A program made the translations under genes and the position numbers. From Actinomycetota bacterium (GTDB lineage: Bacteria; Actinomycetota; Acidimicrobiia; Acidimicrobiales; Microtrichaceae), in assembly GCA_009700815.1 (NCBI GenBank), contig WLLG01000174.1:1-5422 (forward strand): a DNA stretch of 5,422 bases, in the 5' to 3' direction. The notes under the pieces were generated by a model. It was given only the letters and a program-made list of their open reading frames with translations. It ran no database searches and was not told the origin of the DNA. Positions 1 to 5,422 of the stretch are shown here, piece after piece (within the stretch, counting starts at the first letter, position 1; each line of letters opens with the position of its first letter).

Positions 1-409
1 AGGTTTGCTCCACTGGTGGCCTCCAGTCGGATTCGACCTGAACAAATTCAAGTCGATCCTGCCCTAACCCCGCTGCCTCAGCGGCACGGCGTGCCTCGAC
101 AAGTTTTGCTCCGTCGATATCGGTGCCAATGATTCGGCGGTCTTCGCTTCCCAAAGCAGCCGTCAGTGAGAACAGGCCGTGTCCGCAGCCGATCTCGAGT
201 ACCTCGCCCGAGGATGGCAGTTCTTGTTGCACTGTTTCCATTGGAATCGAAGCCCATCGCACCATTGTGTGCGCCCGGGTAGTCCACGGCTCCGACTGGT
301 AGGCAGCAATAATCCCCGGAGGCCGATGCCAGCGACTCCCGCCGCTCGCCGTGTTCGCTTCTGATGGCATATCGGGTGTGGGTTGAGGTCCTGCGCCCCG
401 ACTCGTCAT
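1..409 (-). CDS. Class I SAM-dependent methyltransferase, N-terminal part (runs off left edge)
   Basis: The minus-strand reading frame is open from an ATG at 409 to base 1, giving 136 residues with no stop, so the C-terminal part lies outside the window. Residues 72-82 (EIGCGHGLFSL) are a good SAM-binding motif I, and GTDID at 95-99 ends the second strand with the acidic residue expected to bind the ribose hydroxyls. Residues 37-60 (AYQSEPWTTRAH onwards) form a plausible substrate-side N-terminal cap. The first 25 or so residues are polar and probably disordered. The start overlaps the stop of the upstream deacetylase as ATGA, with GGTGAT a few bases ahead, which implies translational coupling. 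An internal ATG at residue 14 (base 370) is the alternative start. The substrate cannot be told: operon context suggests a sugar, lipid-linked glycan or envelope molecule, but small-molecule methyltransferases of this fold are very diverse. Confidence 0.85.
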   Translation of the reverse strand, partial: MTSRGAGPQPTPDMPSEANTASGGSRWHRPPGIIAAYQSEPWTTRAHTMVRWASIPMETVQQELPSSGEVLEIGCGHGLFSLTAALGSEDRRIIGTDIDGAKLVEARRAAEAAGLGQDRLEFVQVESDWRPPVEQT

Positions 410-1218
410 CGGAGATCACCGAAGGTGCCGAGTTGTAATCCTGCAGAAGCGATTCGCTCGCTCACGGTCTTGCTGCACAAGCCAGCTGCCTCTTCTGCCC
501 AATGGTACGACCAGTCATAGCGGGCGCGATCTGGGTCGTTCACTGCACCCGGGTGACAGCCAATCTCCACAGACTGACTACTGCTAGAAATCGAGTCAAT
601 CAGTTTCAGTAGCTCTGGTTCGGTCAACGAACCCGAATGTGAAAACCCTGCGAAGCTCTGCGTGGTCAGCAGCCCAGCCCGCTTGGCGCGGGCAGCGGCG
701 AGCCTGCCAAGGATCGACATGGGCCCCAGCCCACTCGACCTAGTTGTTCGAACAGCTTTGACTCCAGCCACCGCTGCAAGTCGCTGGATGATTGGCCAGA
801 GAGTTGGCCACTCATGAAGGTGTTGATGCGAGTCGAGGTGAGTCAACGCAATACCTTCTGCCTGCACGGCGCGTATCTGAGCTGTGAGTTCACGGTCGAC
901 GTCTTCTGGGTTGATCCGCCCCTTAGCGGCAGAAGCGGCGAACTGTTTCCACGAGATGGGGAACCTGCCGTGGTTGTCTACCAAGCTGGGGACCTCGGCA
1001 GCTGTCAACACAGGAGGGTCCTCACCTACGAGTGCAAGGTGCACTCCCACTCCCAGCTTGGGGTAGCCCTCGAGAAGCCCAACTGTGGTTGCAAATGCAG
1101 GTGCAGGAACCAGCACGCTCGTCGAAGTCAGGACCCCGTGTTCATGGCATTCAAGAATCGCTCGAGAGGTCGCCTCTGTGAGGCCGTAGTCGTCGGCATT
1201 GATAATCAGAAGAGTCAT
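406..1218 (-). CDS. ChbG/YdjC-family carbohydrate deacetylase
   Basis: This 270-residue protein has the full signature of the YdjC/ChbG family, metal-dependent enzymes that remove acetyl groups from N-acetylated sugars. Visible motifs are NADDYG at 7-12 with the metal and catalytic Asp pair, GVHLAL at 58-63 with His60, THLDSHQHLH at 126-135 with Asp129, His131 and His133, and EIGCHPG at 218-224 with His222. The length is normal for the family, and there is no signal peptide or membrane segment, so it should be cytosolic. The ATG at 1218 lies 10 bases after the glycosyltransferase stop, preceded by a weak GGTG. The 3' end overlaps the methyltransferase start by 4 bases. Known relatives act on chitobiose (ChbG) and on undecaprenyl-phosphate GalNAc (Francisella NaxD), and one branch (HpnK) is associated with hopanoid genes. 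Because its neighbour is a polyprenyl-phosphate-type glycosyltransferase, a lipid-linked amino sugar is the most reasonable substrate, but this is inference. Confidence 0.92.
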   Translation of the reverse strand: MTLLIINADDYGLTEATSRAILECHEHGVLTSTSVLVPAPAFATTVGLLEGYPKLGVGVHLALVGEDPPVLTAAEVPSLVDNHGRFPISWKQFAASAAKGRINPEDVDRELTAQIRAVQAEGIALTHLDSHQHLHEWPTLWPIIQRLAAVAGVKAVRTTRSSGLGPMSILGRLAAARAKRAGLLTTQSFAGFSHSGSLTEPELLKLIDSISSSSQSVEIGCHPGAVNDPDRARYDWSYHWAEEAAGLCSKTVSERIASAGLQLGTFGDLR

Positions 1219-1228
1219 GACACCATGC

Positions 1229-2035
1229 TCAGGTGACCTGATTGGCGGGATTGGCCGGATTTTTGGTGCTTCTTCGGAGCTCCGCTCCTAGGGAGAACAT
1301 TTCTCGAAGCATCTTGAGAATTACCGCTGGAGAGGAGAGCGTTGAAACACCGCGAGTGCGGGGGAAGTAGTCGACCCCAAATTGGATGATCTCTGCCCCT
1401 TCGTTGCGTGCACGAGCCAAGAGCTCGGCATCAATGAACGAGCCTTCGCTCTTGAGCTGCACCGAGTCAATGACCCAGCGCCTAGCTAGCTTGAAGGCAA
1501 AGTTCACATCGCGAATCCGCAGCCCCAACAATGCATTCACCAGCGTGTTGTAGATGTAGCTATAGAAGAAACGCAGCGGTCCTTCACCTTTGCGTTGCAG
1601 ACGGTATGCCGCAACCACGTCGGCGCTATACAGGTCGAGCAGGTGCAGGGCTTGTCGAATCTCTGCAGGATCGAAAGGCAGATCCGCGTCGGTATAGAGG
1701 ACTAGATCCCCACTCGCCGCAGCTAGACCAGTTCGGATTGATCCCCCGAGCTTGCGGTTAGTCACATGGTGGCGAACCTGGATACGAGCGTCAGCCGCTG
1801 AGAACTCATCAGCGAGTTCGCCGCAACCGTCAGTGGATGCATCATCAACAAAGAGAAGCTCCCAGTTTCCGACCACACCCTCCTTGACAAGTGAATCCAA
1901 TTGTTTCGACATGGCCTCGATAGTCCGAGGCAGCATCTCGAGCTCATTCCACATAGGTATGACCACCGAGATCAAGCGCTCCGAGACGGCAACCTCGGAC
2001 TGTGGATCGGTTTCAGAACCCGGTTCAGGCAACAT
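1229..2035 (-). CDS. Family 2 glycosyltransferase, DPM1/polyprenyl-phosphate sugar synthase-like
   Basis: From the ATG at 2035 the protein has 268 residues and a single GT-A domain. It shows SVVIPMWNE at 23-31, LLFVDDASTDG at 60-70 with the nucleotide-binding Asp pair, GGSIRTGLAAASGD at 97-110, and YTDADLPF at 114-121 with the DXD metal site at 116-118. GLRIRDVNFAFKL at 171-183 matches the acceptor region of dolichol-phosphate mannosyltransferase-like enzymes, and RTRGVST lies at 226-232. No C-terminal membrane helices are present, so it is probably a soluble or peripheral enzyme moving a sugar from a nucleotide donor onto a polyprenyl phosphate. A TTG at 2095 would add 20 poorly conserved-looking residues; the ATG was preferred because the GT2 fold begins about 20 residues after it. 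GTGs at 2044 and 2041 are also possible. It is first in the apparent operon with the deacetylase and methyltransferase. Glycosylation of a carotenoid is an alternative role, given the divergent crt genes. Confidence 0.88.
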   Translation of the reverse strand: MLPEPGSETDPQSEVAVSERLISVVIPMWNELEMLPRTIEAMSKQLDSLVKEGVVGNWELLFVDDASTDGCGELADEFSAADARIQVRHHVTNRKLGGSIRTGLAAASGDLVLYTDADLPFDPAEIRQALHLLDLYSADVVAAYRLQRKGEGPLRFFYSYIYNTLVNALLGLRIRDVNFAFKLARRWVIDSVQLKSEGSFIDAELLARARNEGAEIIQFGVDYFPRTRGVSTLSSPAVILKMLREMFSLGAELRRSTKNPANPANQVT

Positions 2036-2105
2036 AGACACCACGAGCGTAGGAGTAAGAGAGAAAGAGGGCCAGCGCAGCGCTACCAAACCCAATGGTT
2101 CTGCT

Positions 2106-2139
2106 ATGCGAGGGACCCTCCCCAGAGGGTCTGACGCAT
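2106..2139. promoter_or_regulatory. Symmetric 34-base imperfect inverted repeat between the divergent operons
   Basis: The core is GACCCTC-CCCA-GAGGGTC (2114-2131), a perfect 7-base stem around a 4-base centre. Flanking it in exact symmetry are ATGCG (2106-2110) and CGCAT (2135-2139), each separated from the core by three unpaired bases. In total 12 of 15 positions per arm pair. No run of T follows on either strand, so it is not an intrinsic terminator. Its place between two divergent operons suits an operator bound by a dimeric regulator. It could instead fold in the leader of the minus-strand transcript. No regulator is encoded in the window. Confidence 0.5.
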
Positions 2140-2203
2140 GACAGAACGGGCTTTTGAGACGGGCAGTCGGGACGGAAAGTTAGGACGGGTAGTTGGGTCG
2201 GAC
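2139..2203 (+). repeat. Five degenerate 13-base direct repeats upstream of crtE
   Basis: Units begin at 2139, 2152, 2165, 2178 and 2191 with no gaps. The majority consensus is AGTTGGGACGGGC; the units match it at 8, 10, 10, 11 and 11 of 13 positions. CGG at unit positions 9-11 is present in all five, at an exact 13-base interval, and the preceding A is present in four. The period is not a multiple of three, which argues against a coding origin. The fifth unit covers the -35 element of the predicted crtE promoter, the usual place for a repressor or activator array. The repeats stop before the -10 element. Confidence 0.55.
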
Positions 2204-2221
2204 TGCATGCCCGACTATAAA
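2193..2221 (+). promoter_or_regulatory. Predicted sigma-70-type promoter for crtE-crtI-crtB
   Basis: The -35 element is TTGGGT (2193-2198), followed by a 17-base spacer and the -10 element TATAAA (2216-2221, five of six matches to TATAAT). Transcription would begin near 2228-2231, giving a leader of only about 21-24 bases before the GTG at 2252. The -35 is weak (three of six), which would fit dependence on, or repression by, a protein binding the overlapping 13-base repeats. No comparably convincing promoter was found for the divergent minus-strand operon. Confidence 0.5.
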
Positions 2222-2230
2222 AACTCTCTC

Positions 2231-2255
2231 AGGAGAACTAAGAATGAGGGAGTGA
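2231..2255 (+). promoter_or_regulatory. Strong Shine-Dalgarno AGGAG and 3-codon mini-ORF overlapping the crtE start
   Basis: AGGAG (2231-2235) is the best ribosome-binding sequence in the region. It lies 8 bases before an ATG at 2244 that reads only Met-Arg-Glu and then stops (TGA 2253-2255). That stop overlaps the crtE GTG at 2252 as GTGA. From AGGAG to the GTG itself the spacing is 16 bases, which is long; GAGGGA directly abuts the GTG and is too close. Ribosomes loaded on the mini-ORF could therefore re-initiate on crtE. It may equally be chance or a small start-site mutation. Confidence 0.35.
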
Positions 2256-3325
2256 CGCCTCCTTCTATCGCCACCGAAACTACAAGCCCCGCCCCGCTGG
2301 CATTCGTCGCTGCGCTCACGGACGCTCGACTCAAGGCTTTCCTGACCTCTGAGCAGCGGCGCTGGGAAGCGTTCGACGCCGACCTTGGACCGGCTCTGGG
2401 CGAGCTTGACCGCTTCTGTGGCGAAGGCGGCAAGCGAGTTCGACCCGCATTTGCGTACTGGACTTTCCTAGGTGCGGGTGGGGACCCCGACAACCCTTGG
2501 ATCATCGACCTGTGCGCCGGGCTTGAACTCCTACATGCCTTTGCCCTCCTGCATGACGACGTCATGGATGGCTCGGATATGCGCCGTCACCACCAGACAG
2601 TTCATATTGGCGCAGCGGAACAACATCGCAACTCTCACTGGAGGGGCGAAGCTCGGCGATTCGGCGAGGGAGTTGCAATCCTGCTCGGAGACCTTGCCCT
2701 GACCTATGCGGATCAGCTCATGAGCCCACTAGATTTTGATACGCGTACGATCTACAGCGAACTCAAAACCGAGCTGATGGTTGGCCAATATCTTGACTTA
2801 GTGAGCGCTGCACGAGGAGATACTGATGCCGATCGCGGCCGGCGAATCGTGTTGTACAAGTCCGCCAAGTACACCGTGGAACGCCCGATGCATATGGGTG
2901 CCGCTTTGGCAGGACGAGCCGGCGAGATGACCGAGCCGCTGTCACGTGTGGGGCTTCCTCTCGGCGAGGCATTCCAGCTTCGTGACGACTTACTCGGCGT
3001 GTTTGGAAGTGAACTCACCGTTGGCAAGCCAGTAGGGGACGACCTGCGCGAAGGCAAGGCCACTCTGCTCCTGACGCTTACGACTGAACTTGCAAATCCC
3101 GCTCAACAAGCTGAGCTTGCCAAAGTTGGCTCGCAGCTCAGCGCAGAGTCAGTGGATCGACTCTGCGAGATCATCACCGAGACTGGTGCTCGTTCGCGGG
3201 TTGAAGAGCGCATTGAGAATCTGACCACCGAGGCACTAGCCGCACTCGATGCAATGCAGCTCACCGAGACGGCTCGGGCCGCACTGATCGAGCTAGCGGC
3301 TTATGTCGGAATGAGGGATGTGTGA
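2252..3325 (+). CDS. crtE: Geranylgeranyl diphosphate synthase (polyprenyl synthetase family)
   Basis: This trans-prenyltransferase condenses IPP with allylic diphosphates to make the C20 precursor of carotenoids. From the GTG it has 357 residues, normal for the family. Motifs include GKRVRP at 60-65 (IPP binding), the first Asp-rich motif DDVMD at 102-106, the second DDLLG at 245-249, and the conserved KPVGDDLREGK after it. Phe97, five residues before the first Asp-rich motif, with no insertion in that motif, fits the GGPP-type chain-length pattern. After DDVMD the usual RRGxPTVH is replaced by RRHHQTVH, which is odd. In-frame ATGs at 2138 (with GAGGG 8 bases upstream) and 2207 would add 38 or 15 residues. 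They were rejected because that stretch covers the predicted promoter and 13-base repeats, and is rich in rare codons (TTA, AGG, AGA). The stop overlaps the crtI start by 4 bases. An FPP or longer-chain synthase (idsA-like) is the alternative. Confidence 0.92.
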   Translation: MTPPSIATETTSPAPLAFVAALTDARLKAFLTSEQRRWEAFDADLGPALGELDRFCGEGGKRVRPAFAYWTFLGAGGDPDNPWIIDLCAGLELLHAFALLHDDVMDGSDMRRHHQTVHIGAAEQHRNSHWRGEARRFGEGVAILLGDLALTYADQLMSPLDFDTRTIYSELKTELMVGQYLDLVSAARGDTDADRGRRIVLYKSAKYTVERPMHMGAALAGRAGEMTEPLSRVGLPLGEAFQLRDDLLGVFGSELTVGKPVGDDLREGKATLLLTLTTELANPAQQAELAKVGSQLSAESVDRLCEIITETGARSRVEERIENLTTEALAALDAMQLTETARAALIELAAYVGMRDV

Positions 3326-4833
3326 AAGTAGCCATTGTTGGTGCTGGCCTAGGTGGACTTGCAGCAGCTTGTCACCTTGCAGGTAATGGCCACGATGTGA
3401 CCGTCGTGGAGCGTGATCCTGCCCCTGGCGGGAGAGCGGGCCGATGGGAATCCAACGGCTACAGCTTCGACACTGGGCCGACGGTATTTACCATGGTGGA
3501 GTTTCTCGAGAGAACCTTCAATGCGGCTGGCGCCTCAGTAGAGGATCACGTCACGTTTGATCGACTCGATCCCGGATACCGCGCTTGTTACGCAGACGGC
3601 TCCGAATTGTTTGTACGTGCGGGCCGCGAAGCCATGACCGAAGAGATCCGTACCGTCTGCGGGGAACATGACGCCGCAGCCTTCGGACCCTTTTGCGATT
3701 GGCTGACGGAACTCAACCGTGTTGAGGTTCCTAACTTTATTGATCGCAACTTCAACACACCTCTCGACCTTGCCTCATCGCCGAAGGCGGCCATCGAACT
3801 GTTGCGACTTGGCGGGTTTGGCAAGCTCGAGGCCAAAGTCAAAACCTTCTTTGACGACTACCGACTGCATCGCCTGTTCTCCTTTCAAGCGCTCTATGCC
3901 GGCCTCTCCCCCTTTGACGCACTCGCCCTGTACGGCGTGATCACGTACATGGACACAGTCGCAGGAGTCTGGGCACCACGCGGTGGTATCCATGCAGTCG
4001 CAACCGGTCTGGCTGAAGCCGCAGAAAAGGCGGGGGCACAGTTCCACTATGGCGATCCTGTGATTCGCATTGAGCGCCGGCCCGGCAGCGGTGAAGTGAG
4101 CGGAGTTCGCACAGCAGGCGGGCAACGATTCGATGCTGATGTTGTGGTGGCGAATCCCGATGTTCCTGCGGTGTACCGAGAGCTTCTTTCGGCCACACCC
4201 CCTTGGCGTGCACGCACCGGCACTTACTCGCCCTCCTGCTTGTTATGGCTGGTTGGCGTAAAGGGAGACCTACCTGAGCGGGCAGTCCACCACAACATTC
4301 ACTTCAGTAAAGAGTGGACAGTGTCATTCGATGAACTGCTCAAAAAGGGCACGATGATGACCGACCCATCGATCCTTGTATCAGCACCTTCTGTGACTGA
4401 CCCGAGCTGCGCTCCCGCCGGTAGCAACACGCTCTACGTCTTGGAGCCCGTGCCAAATCTCGATGGCAAAGTTGATTGGTCTACTGAGCGCGTGCCGGCC
4501 CGTGATCGCCTAGCTGCACGAGTTGCATCGCTGGGGTATCCGGAGGTCATTGAGTGCGAGCAACTCATTGACCCGCTTGATTGGGATGCACTCGGCATGG
4601 AACGCGGAACTCCGTTTGCAATGGCGCACAAGTTTGCTCGCACCGGGCCATTCCGTGCACCCAATATTGACCGCAAGATTCCCGGCCTTGTTCTTGTTGG
4701 ATCAGGAACTGTTCCAGGGGTCGGTGTACCAATGGTTCTTGTCTCTGGTCGCCTTGCAGCCGAGCGCGCCGAGACCATGGCTGGTGCTGGCAGCAGAGGC
4801 AAAGCGGGCCGTTCTCGCTCTGTAAGCAGGTGA
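3322..4833 (+). CDS. crtI: Phytoene desaturase (CrtI family)
   Basis: This FAD-dependent oxidoreductase introduces double bonds into phytoene, most likely giving lycopene, at the membrane surface. The 503 residues are a normal length. The N terminus is a Rossmann dinucleotide fold: GAGLGGLAAA at 7-16, Glu30 at the end of the second strand binding the FAD ribose, then GGRAGR at 36-41 and FDTGPTVF shortly after. The C-terminal family signature GSGTVPGVGVPM lies at 460-471, followed by VSGRLAAERA. Where many CrtI proteins read THPG, this one reads TVPG. The last 17 residues are rich in Arg, Ser and Gly. Translation starts at a GTG overlapping the crtE stop (GTGA), with GAGGG 4 bases ahead; its own stop overlaps crtB in the same way. 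The number of desaturation steps (three, four or more) cannot be read from sequence, and a related desaturase or ketolase subfamily is a less likely alternative. Confidence 0.94.
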   Translation: MKVAIVGAGLGGLAAACHLAGNGHDVTVVERDPAPGGRAGRWESNGYSFDTGPTVFTMVEFLERTFNAAGASVEDHVTFDRLDPGYRACYADGSELFVRAGREAMTEEIRTVCGEHDAAAFGPFCDWLTELNRVEVPNFIDRNFNTPLDLASSPKAAIELLRLGGFGKLEAKVKTFFDDYRLHRLFSFQALYAGLSPFDALALYGVITYMDTVAGVWAPRGGIHAVATGLAEAAEKAGAQFHYGDPVIRIERRPGSGEVSGVRTAGGQRFDADVVVANPDVPAVYRELLSATPPWRARTGTYSPSCLLWLVGVKGDLPERAVHHNIHFSKEWTVSFDELLKKGTMMTDPSILVSAPSVTDPSCAPAGSNTLYVLEPVPNLDGKVDWSTERVPARDRLAARVASLGYPEVIECEQLIDPLDWDALGMERGTPFAMAHKFARTGPFRAPNIDRKIPGLVLVGSGTVPGVGVPMVLVSGRLAAERAETMAGAGSRGKAGRSRSVSR

Positions 4834-5422
4834 CCACACTCGAGGCGAGCTACGCCGAGTGCAAGAGACTCAACCGCAAGTCTGGAACTACCTACTACTG
4901 GGCAACCCAGGTGCTTCCGGCCGTCAAACGTCATCATGTTCACGCTCTCTACGGGTTCTGCCGCTATGCCGATGACATCGTGGACGATATGGGCCCGGCA
5001 AGCCCCGAGCAGAGAGCTGCCGCTCTGGCTGCCTTTGGGGACCGCTTTTTTGCGGATCTAGATCGAGGCGAGTCCGATGACTTGGTCCTCAAGGCCGTGG
5101 TGCATACCGTCAAGGCCTTCTCCATCGACCCAGAGCTGTTCCATCGCTTCTTGAACTCCATGACCATGGATCTGAGCGTGGATTCGTACGCAACCTGGGA
5201 TGACCTCTGCGATTACATGGACGGCTCTGCCTGCGTGATCGGCGAGATGATGCTGCCCATTCTGGAGCCGGCTAGCCCAGCGGCGATTCCGCACGCTCGA
5301 GACTTGGGCCTGGCATTCCAACTGACGAATTTTCTGCGTGACGTGGGTGAAGATCTTGACCGCGGTCGGGTGTACATCCCTCAGGAAGACCTCAAGAAAT
5401 TTGGCGCCGACCCACACCTGCG
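4830..5422 (+). CDS. crtB: Phytoene synthase, N-terminal two thirds (runs off right edge)
   Basis: This squalene/phytoene synthase-family enzyme joins two GGPP molecules head to head into phytoene, the committed step of carotenoid synthesis. In the window 197 complete codons are present; the family is usually about 290-310 residues, so roughly the last third is missing. Both substrate-binding motifs are visible: ADDIVDD at 47-53 after LYGFCRY, and NFLRDVGED at 167-175 followed by DRGRVYIPQEDL at 177-188. The start is a GTG overlapping the crtI stop as GTGA; no good Shine-Dalgarno precedes it, so it probably depends on translational coupling. Having crtE supply its substrate and crtI consume its product in the same operon supports phytoene rather than squalene or dehydrosqualene synthesis. 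Confidence 0.95.
   Translation, partial: MTTLEASYAECKRLNRKSGTTYYWATQVLPAVKRHHVHALYGFCRYADDIVDDMGPASPEQRAAALAAFGDRFFADLDRGESDDLVLKAVVHTVKAFSIDPELFHRFLNSMTMDLSVDSYATWDDLCDYMDGSACVIGEMMLPILEPASPAAIPHARDLGLAFQLTNFLRDVGEDLDRGRVYIPQEDLKKFGADPHL

Noticed and set aside
78..419. Minus-strand open frame of 113 codons
   Set aside because: It is out of frame with the methyltransferase, which has clear SAM-binding motifs over the same bases; the 113-residue product has no recognisable domain.
1215..1226. Mini-ORF Met-Val-Ser-stop just before the deacetylase, overlapping its start as ATGA
   Set aside because: It resembles the crtE mini-ORF but lacks a good Shine-Dalgarno, and the deacetylase is adequately explained by coupling to the glycosyltransferase stop 10 bases upstream.
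814..1236. Plus-strand open frame of 140 codons
   Set aside because: It lies antisense to the ChbG/YdjC gene, whose motifs span the region; the product is Cys- and Arg-rich without domain features.
2036..2095. Upstream TTG start adding 20 residues to the glycosyltransferase
   Set aside because: No Shine-Dalgarno precedes the TTG, and the extra residues precede a complete GT2 N terminus; the ATG at 2035 is simpler, although not proven.
2114..2131. GACCCTC/GAGGGTC hairpin as an intrinsic terminator
   Set aside because: No T-tract follows on either strand, and both flanking genes point away from it, so there is no transcript to terminate.
2036..2251. A small CRISPR-like or mobile-element repeat
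   Set aside because: The 13-base units are contiguous without spacers, and no target-site duplications or transposase remnants are visible.
4434..4943. Minus-strand open frame of 169 codons
   Set aside because: It is antisense across the crtI-crtB junction, with an Arg/Ser/Pro-rich product typical of shadow frames in GC-rich DNA.

Overview
The window is a segment of a probably actinobacterial chromosome. This is inferred from the moderately high GC, frequent GTG starts, 4-base gene overlaps and the style of the prenyltransferase and desaturase sequences; no marker gene fixes the taxon. It holds two divergently oriented gene sets separated by a short regulatory-looking region.

The left half, on the minus strand and read from about 2035 down to 1, carries three closely packed genes. 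They are a family 2 glycosyltransferase resembling polyprenyl-phosphate sugar synthases, a ChbG/YdjC-type carbohydrate deacetylase, and the N-terminal part of a class I SAM-dependent methyltransferase that runs off the left edge. The gaps are 10 bases and then a 4-base ATGA overlap, so this looks like one operon. A GT2 enzyme paired with a YdjC-type deacetylase recalls systems that make a lipid-linked N-acetyl sugar and then deacetylate it.

The right half, on the plus strand from 2252 to beyond 5422, is a carotenoid operon in the order crtE, crtI, crtB: GGPP synthase, phytoene desaturase and phytoene synthase, the last cut by the right edge. Both junctions are 4-base GTGA overlaps. Together the three enzymes would take IPP and allylic diphosphates to GGPP, then phytoene, then a desaturated product, most likely lycopene. 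Cyclases or elongases that finish the pigment would lie to the right, outside the window.

The region between the two sets (about 2036-2251) is the most unusual part. It contains a symmetric 34-base inverted repeat, then five degenerate 13-base direct repeats in perfect register with CGG invariant in each. The last copy overlaps the -35 element of a plausible promoter (TTGGGT, 17 bases, TATAAA) for crtE. This layout looks like an operator controlling carotenoid expression, possibly shared with the divergent sugar operon. It also bears on where crtE translation starts. No RNA genes, insertion sequences, CRISPR arrays or convincing terminators were seen.
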